From assembly GCA_025201765.1 (NCBI GenBank), contig MU623482.1, forward strand, positions 22,748-86,747: 64,000 nt of DNA. Reading direction: 5' to 3'. How positions within the stretch are numbered: position 1 is the stretch's first letter; each line of letters starts with the position of its first letter. Position numbers and translations under genes: made by a program. The notes under the pieces are model-generated. The model was not told the DNA's origin. It was given only the letters and a program-made list of their open reading frames with translations, and searched no databases. Origin of the DNA: Daldinia sp. FL1419 (lineage: Eukaryota; Ascomycota; Sordariomycetes; Xylariales; Hypoxylaceae). Positions 12,553-24,163 of the stretch are shown piece by piece.

Positions 12553-13090
12553 TAAGTTACCCCAAATGATCATCTAGCCAATCAGAAGGTAGCATGGATG
12601 CCTATTGTGGTATATTGTGGTATCGTAGAACGCCTTCGTGGGCTGTGTTAGGGAGGTATCCGCCAAAATTCAGCCTCACACTAATCTAACCGTAAGATGT
12701 CACGCTTCCAAGGCACAGCCCCGTGCCCCCCAGTGCTTCACAGCCGGGGTACTGAACGATAGGAGTCTTAGAGTTAGAAGTTAGACACGTTCTTCAAAGA
12801 CTCTACAACGTATACCAAACACTATGAAACTCAATCTAGGTAGAAAAGAGCATCCCTTTATTGATAGATAATCGCTCCTTAATACGTAACCTAGGTACTT
12901 GATCCGGGCTATACACGAGGCTGATTAGGAGGTTGAATCTTGATAGGCAACTCAATGGCCACCACCCGAGTCGGAATTTCAAATAACTTGGCAGTAGGTA
13001 TACTATCACCAGGTTATATATTTTTATATATTTTTATATTTACCTACCTATGTATATAATGAGACTACGGGACTGTTATATCGATATGAA

Positions 13091-13132
13091 TAGAGAGAGA
13101 GAAACAGAGACAGAGACAGAGACAGAGACATC
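13091..13132. repeat. Purine-rich simple repeat (AGAGACAG type)
   Basis: A short run of GAGA followed by about five imperfect tandem copies of the hexamer CAGAGA lies in non-coding sequence upstream of the VWA gene. It is a plain microsatellite visible by eye. Confidence 0.8.
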
Positions 13133-13651
13133 AGACAGAAAGTCTAGTCACCAGACAATAGTCAATAACTATACACGGGATTGGAACCAATAATTGAATA
13201 TTCCAAACAACTATTCAATATCAATATCTTAAAAGTCAAGTAGTCCCAGTCGAGCACAGCCAGACTCTAAGCGTCATCCCTCGATAGGGAGACAAAGAGA
13301 ACGCACCGTTGCCGTCACCCTTGACCCAGCCAACGACAGTGTTAAACCTTCGGTGCTACCAAGAAATTCACAAGAGAACGCATTGACGCATTTTGTCACA
13401 TTAGACTTAAGAGTCTAACCTAAGCTGTTTCGACACAAGGGCGGAGTGACTAGCACGGCCGACAACGAATTTGTTTCGGAAAGATGCAGACTATTTCAAG
13501 CAATCCATCACCCTTTCCCCTAGGGTTTTCCCCCCCGTACTCGACACATGAATCGTCCTTCCTGAGAACTCCTAGCTGTTCTCCTCGGTGCAGAAACATA
13601 CAGTGCAGACACGAGGAATACTATCAACAGCAGCGATTAGATCTAAACACG

Positions 13652-14808
13652 ATGAGCAATCCGTTCAAGGATGGCTTCTTGAGCCCCAACAGCCAAGCAG
13701 GTAACCACCCGCCTTCTGGCTTTTCTTTGCGTCGGTCGTTTAGCGGCCGCAGCGAACGTGACGGCGATAACTCGGGCGAACGCCGCCGCTTGTCCGGTCT
13801 ATTCGGTGGTAATCCCTTTTCCAGCTCGCGATCTCGCCGGGGGCGCGCGGATAGCCCGCCTCCACCGTACACCCCGACGGCCGCCGAGATGCCAGGTTCA
13901 AGTAAGTATCCAATCTGAGCTAAGCAAGCCACTATATCCTATATCCTATATCCCTGCATATCCAAGCTCTCCCTCCTATTCGCCCCCTATTCGCCCCCTA
14001 TTCGCCCCCTTACTTGCCACCACTACTAACCGCCGTCTCAGCCCCCCCAACCAGCGCCGAGTTCCCCGACGACCAGTACGCCTTCCTGCGGGAGTTCAAC
14101 ACGATATTCCTCATCGACGACTCGCTGTCCATGAAAGTCGAGCATCGCTGGGCCGAGACCCAAGCCGCGGTCGCCGCCATCCTGCCCATCTGCGTGGAGC
14201 GCGACGAGGACGGCATCGACGTGTACTTCCTGAACCACAAGACGCGGGACCGGGGCGACTCTTCTCGCGGCGCGGCCGGCACCGGGTACCGCGGCCTGCG
14301 CGACCCCAAGCTCGTGACGAATCTGTTTAGCGTCGTGAAGCCGAGCCAGGCCACGCCCACCGGGGTCCGTCTGGACCACATCCTGCGCGCGTATCTCGCG
14401 CACTACGAAGCGCGCGTGCGGGCCACCGACGGCGACGTGTACTCCGTCCGCCCGATCAACATCATCGTGATCACAGACGGCCAGGCCACGGACGAGCCGA
14501 GCGAGACCATCGCGTCCGCGGCGCGGCGGCTAGACGCGCTCGGCGCCCCCGCGCACCAGGTCGGCGTGCAGTTCTTCCAGGTCGGCCGCGACCCGGCCGC
14601 CACCCGCGCCCTGCGCGACCTCGACGACGAGCTGTGCCGCAGGGAGAGCGTGAGGGATATGGTCGACACAACCACGTTCAACGCCGCGGGCCCCGCCGCC
14701 GACGCCCCGTCTCTCACCGCCGACGGCATCTTGAAGGTCGTCCTGGGCGCCGTCAAGAGGAAGTTGGATAGGAAGGTTTTGCCTGGCGTTGATGGACGGG
14801 GGCGGTAG
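13652..14808 (+). CDS. von Willebrand factor type A (VWA) domain protein
   Basis: Two exons (13652-13901 and 14042-14808) give 338 residues. Residues 1-83 are Ser/Arg/Pro-rich and disordered, with a PPPPYTP stretch resembling a PPxY motif. The VWA domain begins near residue 93 (DDQYAFLREFNTIFLIDDSLSM), with the MIDAS motif DxSxS at Asp109, Ser111 and Ser113 and a later TDG (VITDGQATDEPSE), so divalent-metal ligand binding should be intact. This is a fungal family of cytosolic VWA proteins of unknown role. The start at 13652 (MSNPFKDGF) was preferred over the in-frame ATG at 13484, whose added residues look like translated leader. Exon 2 is strikingly GC-rich with C/G in most third codon positions. 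Confidence 0.85.
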
Positions 14809-16770
14809 ATCGAGGGTTTTACTGCTCGTCTTCTAATCCGTCTTTACTTGTTATGATAAGTACCTACCTACCTAACATAGGTACCTAGGTAGGTAGGTAG
14901 GTAGTTATGGGGAAAAAGAAGAAGAAGAGGAGGATAGTGCAAATTGTTCTCCTTACCTAGGGGTTTTCTTTTGTATTTACTTTCGGTACTTTTCGCTTCT
15001 CTCCTCTCACTTTATCGATACCCCTTTTTACACAATAGACCGGATTTCTTCGCAGACGGCGGATACGGGGATCAGGGGGGCAATCCGGATAGGGGCCAGA
15101 AACAGAAACAGAAATCTACTATTAGTCTGCACCAAGTTCCTAACCTAATGATCTGTGTTGTTTTTTTACTTGTAGTCTCTTGAGGATTGTATTTGGTTGA
15201 GTCCACCTGATCTGTGACATCGTATATGTAGAATTTATACTAGGCTAGACCCCTATTCTCCGCACCGTATTCGCGAGTGAAAGAGTTAGCATGGCACCAA
15301 GCTTACGATTCCCCAGTGGAGGAATACTCGACGAATGTCGCTTATACGAACGGCTACACCGGGCATCACGAAAGCATCAAGGCAAGCAAAGTGTGGGAAC
15401 TAAAATTTTAGATTCCCCAAGGCCAAATGGGCCCTAAACTACCTAAAGAATTACTTAAAATCTAGAGACCAACTAGACGATACCAACTATGGAACTATCA
15501 GCAGAGCATGTTCAGGGAATACCGTTCGATCCATATCCCTAGTAATTTGTCCGTCGCCCTGGCTGTCCAACCGTCGATATCTGCTAAGATCGCCTTAGAA
15601 GATCAGAATAGAATACCACACCAATTTTCCTATCGCGCCTGTTTGGGTTTTTTTTTTTTGTTGTTTTTTCTTTTTTTTCTCTCTCTGAAGTCGTAAAATC
15701 ACCCTAAGGAGAAAAGCGACCAGCCCGAGAACTAGCAATGCAAATGTTGACAACGAATTAACTGTCTTGTTGAGAAGATCAGGTTGGATGTGCCATTGTG
15801 TTTTCTCTGTCCGTCTCTAGTAGAGAAGAGAGGAGAAGAGAAGAGAAGAGAAAATCTGACGTGTCGATGGTTGAATGTATCGTATCGTCAGAGCAAAAAT
15901 AACAATAACGCCCCCCTCCGAGCGCATCAGAACGTCCTAGAAGAAGAAGAAGAAAAGGTCGCATCTGCTAGAGCAAGATGATAGCTCCTTTCCTCCGCAT
16001 TCCGTAAACCTCGTGTCCACTCCTACCAAACCCCGGAGTAGAACCAAAGACCATGCTTCGAGCATCGCATCCATGGATTTCTGCAAGGACCGCAAGTACC
16101 GCCGCGCCTGGAAATTGAAACTGCGTATCGGCGACGTTGGCTCGCTCCTCCATATGTTTTCCTGCTCAAAACTCGCCATTATTTTTTTTTCTTCTTCTTT
16201 CGTTCTTCGTGTGCCGCAGCAGTTAGGCTAGGCACTAACTACGAAGACCAGAAAACTGACTGACTGACTAGTTGACTCCTGGAAAGAAGCCGATCGCGCA
16301 AAAAAAAAAGAAAAAAACCGACTATCCGTCCGATGTTGGAAATAAAGTACTGTGTCTCTTCTTCTTTAGAGCCATCTTGTAACTGCGCAAATGTCGTCCT
16401 CGCGGGAAAAAAAAAATAAAAAAAAATCGGAAATGAGAACAAACTAAGCAGTCGTCGATGGTTTGATGATGAAGGAAAAAGAAAAAGAGAAAAGAGGAAA
16501 AAAAGAGGAAAAAACATAAGAAAAGCCTATGGTTCTGTCACAGGCCGGCGCGCAACCGAGATCTCGCGGATCTTGCAAATTGCGCATGAGTAGGAGTAAA
16601 AGAAAAGTTGGAAAAACGAAATAGTCTAAGGAAATAATCTCGTAGTAACTTTGTGCCGAAAGAAGATGAGTGCTAGTGTGGGTTGGGTTGGTTATAGTAG
16701 TATAAGTGTAGGTTGTAAGTTGTAGGCTGTAGGCTGTAGGTATGTATGGTATGTATGGTATGGTATGTGT
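14809..16770. other. Convergent intergenic region with low-complexity sequence
   Basis: Space between the VWA gene (+) and the coiled-coil gene (-). It contains a TACC/TAGG repeat (14,862-14,906), long T and A tracts (15,648-15,680; 16,300-16,520), an AGAGAAGAGA run near 15,825-15,850 and a TATGTATGG repeat near 16,740. ORFs here are low-complexity artefacts. No gene recognised. Confidence 0.55.
14862..14906. repeat. TACC / TAGG tetranucleotide repeat with central palindrome
   Basis: TACC units turn into GGTA units around a TAGGTACCTAGG core, so the stretch can form a hairpin. It lies in the 3' region of the VWA gene and resembles the dispersed TACCTAGGTA motif found in other intergenic regions here. 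Confidence 0.7.
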
Positions 16771-19700
16771 TTATTTCATCACCAGGACCTGAGCCTTCTT
16801 GATACCGTGATACTCGAGCTCATGCTCGTTGCGCTCGTCGCGAACAGACAGCACGGGGGAAACGACAAACGAGACCCTGCTCTGGGACATCTGGAGCTCG
16901 TGCGCGGTGAGCCCCAGCATGACGCTGTTCACCGGCTCCATGGTGCCTTCGGCGAACTTGCACGCACAGTCGGGGAACGTGTAGTGCAGCGTCATGCCGG
17001 ACATCCAGACTTTGGAGCTGACCTCCCAAGTGGCCGATACCATGACTTGCAGAGACGCGAGGGCCTCCTTTTCCGTCACCGACATGGATCGGAGCGGCTG
17101 CATGATGATTGATATCATCTGCGAATGGCGCTCGATGCTCTCTCGCTTGAATTGTTCCACTCCGCCTCCCTCTAATGCGTGAGCTACAATACGGGCATGC
17201 TCATCGATAACGCGCTGTCGGTCCCGGGGGTTGGCTCGCGCGTTGGGGTGGTGGTAGGTCGTGATCTTCTCCTGCAGCGCAGTGAGGTGGCTGTCCAGGT
17301 TGGGATCGATGCCCAGGAAGATATCGGGCGAGATAACCTTCTTAAACAGGTAGTCCAAAACCACGCGCATGATGATATAAGGCCGGTAGGCCGGGACACC
17401 AAGAAGGTAGAGCATATGGTTCTTCGCCTGGCCGCGGTTCGGGTAGACCAGGCTAAGAAGGTAGTTCCAGGTCGTCGGCTCTCGCTTCTCCAACATCTTG
17501 TCGGCTACCTTGGGCGGCTCTCCAGGCCGAGAGTGGCACTTGACGATGAATCCTTTGGTGAGGCCAAAGATGTGGTCGAGGCCATTCTGTATGTCATTCA
17601 TCGACCACTGCTGCTTATGACGAGCAAATGTGCCAACGACCTGCTTTCCGCTGCCCTGCTGGAGTGTGACACCCTTCTGAGATCCAGCTTTGCTAGATCC
17701 GCGCTTTAAGCCGCCAGAGATAAGAGCGGGCCAGTTAGACGGACCACCGGTAGGAGAGCCTCCGCGAGTATTCAGGGAGCTTGAGGATGGAACCTTTAGG
17801 AGGCGTTGGGGCTGTTTCGCCTTGCTGCTGGGATTCCACGACGGTGCTGTAGGGTTTGGCTTGAAACCAGAAGGGCCTGCGGCATCGTTGTCGCTTGGCT
17901 TCGATCCATGCTTTTCTATCAGCATCCTATGCAATGTAGCATACGTATCCTCGTCTATGCTACTCTTTGCCTGGCGTACTGGGGTGGACGGCGGAGGGGT
18001 ATCCTCCTTCTCGGGCTTTTCTTCACCAGTCTCAGCAAGTTGGGCATTTTGGCCCTGTAGCTCCTTGATTTGGTCCTCGTAGTCCTATAATGAGCCCGGT
18101 TAGTTATCTAGATACTAAGTAGGTATTTTTGTTGTCCCATGTCGAACTTACCTGAACCATCTGGCGTTGCTCTGCTTCGAGGGCAGACCATTTGTCGACC
18201 ATCGTCGAATAATGATCTTCGAGGGTCTTGATTTTAGCCTTATAAGTGTCATTCTCAGATTCTAGCCTGCCCGCGCGAGCCTTCACACCCTTGAGCTCTT
18301 TAGAAAGCGTATCGTCTTTGCTAAGGGCTTGCCCTAGTTCCCTCTGGAGCTTCTGTACGTTGTTCACAACCGCAGTCTTCTCACGAACGACCCGTGTATA
18401 GCTATCGTGTTGCTTTCGCTGCTCGTTGACGGCCTGGTCACGTTCCACGCGTAACTTGTGGACCGTGGAATTGGCGAGCTGTCCAATCTCATTCAGCATC
18501 TCCCTGTGCCTGGCAGCTCGGTCGGGGGGTATTCCAGGGCAGCGGCTGATCCACATAGTGCAAGCTCCGATACGCTGAGAGATGATCCGACACATATGCA
18601 GAGCATCCTATAGCATGTAGTTAGTATAGAATAGCCGAGCCACAAAGGTCTATATGAGCTTTGGGAACTTACATCTTCGTCATTTCGTCTAACGTCGCCC
18701 GACGAGAAGGGTGGGTTGCCAGTAAAGGCGCTAGAAGTATTACTCGAGAACGAATCTCGGTAGCGGTTCACCGGCTTTGCGCCTGCTCCCCTTCCCTTTC
18801 CTTGCCCTGGAGGGCCCGTAGGAGGGAACGCTACACCTCCACCATAACGGTAACTTGTTGGAGGTATGGACTGCGGAACTGGAGGCTGCGGGCCAATGTT
18901 CGCGGCAAACGAACTTGAAGCGCTAAGAAGCTTCGACTCTTCATCTGTGAAAGCTTCAGGGCTCTTGGTACCCTCACTAGACAAGGCGGGTGTCTCCTCC
19001 GGCTCGGGCTTAGGGTGCAACGACACGGCCCCGGCTAGATGCTTACTGAATGACGAGTTAGTAAACATAGCTATTAAGTCGTAAGAGGTCCTAATGAGGA
19101 TAAGAAACAAAATGGCCAGCAATGAACTGTCCCGATATTGGACCCCGCTGAGCGACGATTGTATGAGTCGAGCATGAATGAGCACCAAAGAGGAATAGTT
19201 GTAATGGGGTGAAAGGTATGAAGAATACTTGTATGGAATGTTTGGGGTGTGGGATGGTTATCGACGATGGTGTATGATGGAATTAGGGATTATGGGAATG
19301 CTGTGAATGAAGAAGAAGGGAGAGAGATGAGGCGATGAAGGGGTGAAAAGGGGGAGGGGGAGGGTATGCTTTTATAGGAGAGGATAGAGATGCCGGAGGG
19401 AAGGTACAAACGGTAGAAAAGATACGGAAAGCAGGAATATCAATAAGATAGGTATGACAAATTGCACTGTCCTTTGGCGTGTCTTGTACTGGAGCTTGTA
19501 TAGATTGTAAGGAGAAGTCTGAGTGGCCAGGGGATGACCACTAGGTCAGTATAGCTTCATGATTGGTACTTCAGGGGAGTCACTTGATGGGGGGTATTTC
19601 AGAAAGTATCCAAGATATCCATGAAAGTACACAAGTTCCTGTTGCTAATACAGCCGCTATTGGTTTGAATGTGACTAACTCAAGCCAGTGAATATTTTAT

Positions 19701-20144
19701 TGCTGGATTCTGAGTGGTGTTCCGGTTTGTACCCGCGTATTTTGCACAGTAGGGAATAACAGATCCACCAAGGGGGGAGCACGGATATATGGAAAGTTCC
19801 TTTTCGTCACCCCTGAGCTCTTCCTAGGTAAGATATGACTTCATATAAAAACCTGCCCAAGTGGGGTAGCCAGAGATAGAGTGATATGCTTCAAGTGTTG
19901 TAAATGGCACTGGGTGTAGTCCCAGGACGTGTATGACAGTGTATCGAGTCCCAGTTGCGCGAGAGATGCACTAGCATCGACCACTCTTTGCCGTGGAATT
20001 CGATAGAACGAGAGCATAGAGTGAAAATAAATAAATAAAAAAAAAATAAATAAAAAAGTGTGTTACTTACTCCTCGTCGGAAAAGCTGGGTGATTCGGAC
20101 AGGAATACGCCCTCGTACTTAATGAGCGGCTCCCGATCCATCAT
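16771..20144 (-). CDS. Conserved fungal coiled-coil protein of unknown function
   Basis: Four exons are proposed, giving about 738 residues: 20071-20144, 18673-19045, 18152-18607 and 16771-18084. Exon 1 encodes MMDREPLIKYEGVFLSES and ends at a perfect GTAAGT; the acceptor at 19046 has a textbook ACTAAC branch point and restores frame, but implies a 1,025-nt intron. If that is wrong, translation may start at ATG 19068 inside exon 2. Residues 25-148 are Pro/Ser-rich; exon 3 (about 149-300) is a strong coiled coil (RVERDQAVNEQRKQHD; KTLEDHYSTMVDKWSALE). The C-terminal ~300 residues are globular and well ordered (WSMNDIQNGLDHIFGL; KREPTTWNYLLSLVYPN) and match no family I can name. A short upstream ATG overlaps the start in another frame. 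Confidence 0.8.
19046..20070 (-). other. Proposed 1,025-nt intron of the coiled-coil gene
   Basis: The donor GTAAGT (minus strand, at 20070) and the acceptor TTCAG (ending 19046), with ACTAAC just upstream, are both excellent and keep the reading phase. The interior has no coding signature and includes an A-rich AAATAAATAAA stretch beside the donor. It is by far the longest intron proposed in the window. Confidence 0.55.
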
Positions 20145-23100
20145 TCATTCCTCGTTTGTAGAACTGATATGAATGTTAGCCCTAAATGAATGCTCTGTTC
20201 GTGACTCTCGTAGCCAACGTATGGATCTTGAGTAGTAACCGCGCCCGTAGGCGAGTGCAACATTAAGAGAGAAGGGGGTGCTTTACATACCTGTTTGACT
20301 TGACTGGAACTTGGCAGGCTGGCCTGAACAAACACTGGTGCCTTCGTCAGTAATCGTCCCCGAAGACTCGTCCAAGTAAACAGATGGACGATAAACGTGG
20401 ATTTTGTCTCCCGAATGCCTACAGCTCGGGTAAAAATTAGAAACATACGTACCAAACGCGAAATAAAAGTTGCTTAAAAATTTGTACTTAGAATAGACTT
20501 GGATAGTGTTTTTCTGCGTAGAAATAATCAGTAAATACCAAATGTAAGTTCATAGGCAATGTGGAAGGCAAATATCGCAAAGTATCTGCCTCAAATATCC
20601 TAGTTACCTGTTAATACGAATAGAGACACTCGAGAAACTCGGATACTCGGGTGCGCGAGATCTCCCAGGCCCTAGCCTTGCGGCTGATTATTGGCGCCCG
20701 GAGGTATGGTTAGGATAGCTAATAGGGTAGAATGAAGTCGTAGGATAATAGGTAGGTGAAATGTGCTATGTGTTAGGAGTAATAGATAGAGTACGGGATA
20801 GGTTTGGGAAAACAAGAGGCTCCCCAGAAGCTGGATGAATGTCCAGCTGCGAGGGAAAAAGTTGTTTGTTGTGGGAAGAAAGCAGAGAGAAGATGAGGAG
20901 AAATGGGGGAAATTTATATAGCATGGGAGTAGGTGTCACGAAGAAAGAAACAGAAGGAACCAGGGCAATTTAAAATATGCAGGCACAAGTGTGTAAAATA
21001 TTCACTAGAATAGGTACCCGTACATATTTAGGGGATCGTGAGGGGAAACTGTTGCCCTGAAAGTATTACGGAGACAGTGACCAGTGACCAGGTCCGCTTT
21101 ATAAAGTACGGAGTGACGATGGTGAGGGTAAGGGGGGGTGGCCGAAGCTTCAGGTAACGTCAAGGGCAACGACAGCAAGGCAACGGTAGCAACAACGACG
21201 ATGATAATGCCGAGCCTCAGTTCAGTAGGCTCTGTAGAGGGCCATGTGGGACGACGATAGCCTCAATGTCCCTCCCCTTGCCTAAAGCTATCATGTAGAA
21301 TACGAGGGCATGGGACTATATACTACCTAGAAAACTACATATATATGATTAACTCAATAAGTGAGTATCAAGGTGGGAATAGCAGCCGAGTACATCTCAT
21401 AAGTAACCAGTAACTATTAGAGATAGCACGAGAATCAAGCCGGTAAGTGACTTCCCCCTCGATCTCGGGGGAGGGGCATCTTCACATTACTGTGAACAGT
21501 GACATGCTATATTATATCTAGAATAATGGAACTCGAAGATGCTATAAAAGCTAAGCGTCGGGCCTCTGTGGCCTGGTGATACGTTTGTAAATACCAGATG
21601 CACCAGGGAGTGATGCGTAGTGTTAATATTTCATATTTACTTGTGCTTAAATCGACTGACTTCCAAGACGGGCGCCATATACTTGAAAGGTAGCAGAGGA
21701 ATCTGCCTGCTTTATGGAAGCAGCGCTACGATATTAGGGGGATGATTCAACCAGTCTATTGTGTCGACCAGGCATTACCTGCCCAGGTGTATATAAACGT
21801 ATTTCTTATGATATTAAAGTGATGGACTCAGAAGACGCCATCGGTAGGTGGGTAGACAGGTGAGAGTTAGCACATTGTGCAAACAACGGGAATGTTGACA
21901 CTATCTATATTCACATAGCAGGCATCTTGTAGCCTTAACGCAATAACAAAAGCTGACGCCATTGTCTATCACTCTACACCAACATAAAAGGTAGTATGAT
22001 ATGGCTCTACTGAAGATACAGTGGGTGCTTCTAGGATAGGTACGTAAAAGGATATAGAGCTAGGTACAACTCGAATTTCCTCTAGTATTTACTACATACA
22101 AAGACTGTGGTGGGTGTTACTCACAAGTTGTTAGAATACGATAATATATATTTCCTGGTCGCATTCATGCTATGGTCTAAGTATACGTATATTGCCTAAG
22201 GAATGATATTCCATATGGAAAGATCTATTATGATTTAGAAGGAAGAGAGAAGTAATATGGGAACAATGTATATGAATTATAGGTTGAGAACTGGTCCGGG
22301 TCGGGAGATGGGTATCAAGATCTAATAATAATGGAAGTTGGTCAAGCGTAGACTGCAAACTCCAGAGAATTTGTCAGAATATCCTCGTCAACATAGCGTA
22401 ATTGGTACCGTCGTCGATGCTTGGAACAGGAGCAACGTTCTCAGATTACGTAATCACGAAAAAGGGGTCTGCCTCATATCCAGAAAACCACAGCGACTCG
22501 TAACATCGAATCTATATCTTAGTAAACGCTGTGCTACTTGAAAGTTTTAATGAGCCAACTTGAATTGCCGTAAGTTGGTAATGCTTGTACGGATCGCTTC
22601 CCTTCGAATTATAGATAGGGGAACTAGGTCCTTTTCTTTTGGAGCAGATGTATAATTATGTTGGATGCCACAATACATTGAATTCCGGAACAAGAACAGT
22701 CTAAGCGTGGCTGTAGCTAGAGAGTAAAGCGCAATCAAGATGGAAAGTCACCTAGGTAGGTATCTGCTCTTGACGTAAATTAACCATCAACATGTTACAG
22801 CGACTGGAACATATCACTAGGATCAAGATGATTTCAGATATTTATTTTATTAATTTACTTAGCTAATTATCTACAATAGTACACATAGAGAAAGCTAGAT
22901 TGGGCATGATTACCTATGTGAGAACGACGTCGTAATATATGACCTACCTTCAAAGCACTTCTCTGCGTGGAGAAAGTATCTCCCCACTTTGATCTTGCCC
23001 TTCGATGCGGCAACGAGATTTGATATTCCTACAACATATTCTTGGATTTCTGCTGGTAAATGCAAATGTCGTCTCTTGGAAAAAGCTTCGTGCGTCTTCA

Positions 23101-24163
23101 CTATGTTAGGTAGCAAGCGAAGAGACATGATACAAAGTCGGCATCGCTTATGCATCCTGGTCTCCCTGACCACCGAAGCTAAGGACAAAAATTAATGGAA
23201 CATCTACGGTCTAAAGAATTAGTACGTCAGTTGACGGTCTGGATAGAGCGGGGATGAAACAGCTGTTATCGTGGATCGTTGAATGTTTCTCGAGCGCTCG
23301 TCCGATCTCCTGGCCATATCCAACCCTGATCAGGATATCGATCTTGTATTGCGTTGGGTGGCACTAGCCAGTTCCGCTAGAGGCTTGTATTATGGGACCT
23401 AGCTGCTTAACCTAGAACGTAAACATCCTGACTCGAACGTAACGGTTTAGAGCTAGTTACCTGAGTAGGCACCTAGGCCACACGTACACGAATTAACGGA
23501 CACACCACTATCTGTTACTGAGGGATCTGTAACGAATTAGCCTCTGGTGTCTTCCTTGATACAAACTGGAGTCGACCTAGACGGAGAACTAAAACACATT
23601 CAGCGGCGCTGGGAATGCCACGAGGAATCTACAGGTGGCGTCAGAGCTGACATGTTCACAATCTTCCGGGAGTTTCCATACCAGAATCACCGAAACAACA
23701 GATATTTATAATCTAAAATCAAATGCTTTAGTACTACCAACGCCTAATTACCTAGCTTCGTCCTACGGCCTGCTGGCCAATGAACGCTCTCCGACTCGAC
23801 GTAAATGCTCGGAAGTGATGTTCGATTTAAACAGACGTTAGCAGACAAGAGCTAGCGCGAGAGGATGGATGGTCCTCTAAAGGGGGACATCTATTGTAAA
23901 ATCAGCGCGAAAAATAAGGATTTTATGGCACGACTGGGAGAAAATGTCGTCTAATTTCGAGAATAAGCTGCGCAGAGTGTCGTTTACCAAAGTGAGGGGC
24001 GACGGAATGAAACGCGGTCTTGGCTGGCTACCATATAAGGTAATGATAGTGAGGACGGTATCTATTTTCGGATTAGAATAAGGACATCGTGCAATATCAT
24101 TGTACCAGAAACTCACGGGGAAAAGTTCCTAGAACGGGAAAGGCCCGGCCAACTATTAGCAAC
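20145..24163. other. Four-kilobase gene-free region
   Basis: The longest non-coding stretch in the euchromatic part of the window. The left end must hold the promoter and leader of the coiled-coil gene (minus strand); the right end holds the 3' UTR of the RBM39-type gene. All ORFs inside are short and lack domains. I found no tRNA A/B boxes, 5S rRNA or transposon signature. Base composition looks normal, unlike the RIP block. Confidence 0.5.

Larger units (their letters stand above)
11777..13651. other. Intergenic region between YSH1 and the VWA gene
   Basis: Holds the YSH1 3' UTR, a palindrome-rich stretch (near 12,330-12,365, repeated CTAGGTAA/CCTAGGT), a possible orphan first exon at 12,522 (separate entry), a short AG-rich simple repeat near 13,091-13,132 and the leader of the VWA gene. 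No other gene is recognisable. Confidence 0.5.

Noticed and set aside
14010..14756. Antisense ORFs of up to 123 codons opposite the VWA exon
   Set aside because: The very GC-rich exon has few stop codons in any frame; only the sense frame has the MIDAS motif and a matching splice.
15508..16517. Small ORFs such as those rich in Phe, Leu and Ser near the poly-A/T tracts
   Set aside because: Products of homopolymer and AG-rich tracts; no domain, no splice support.
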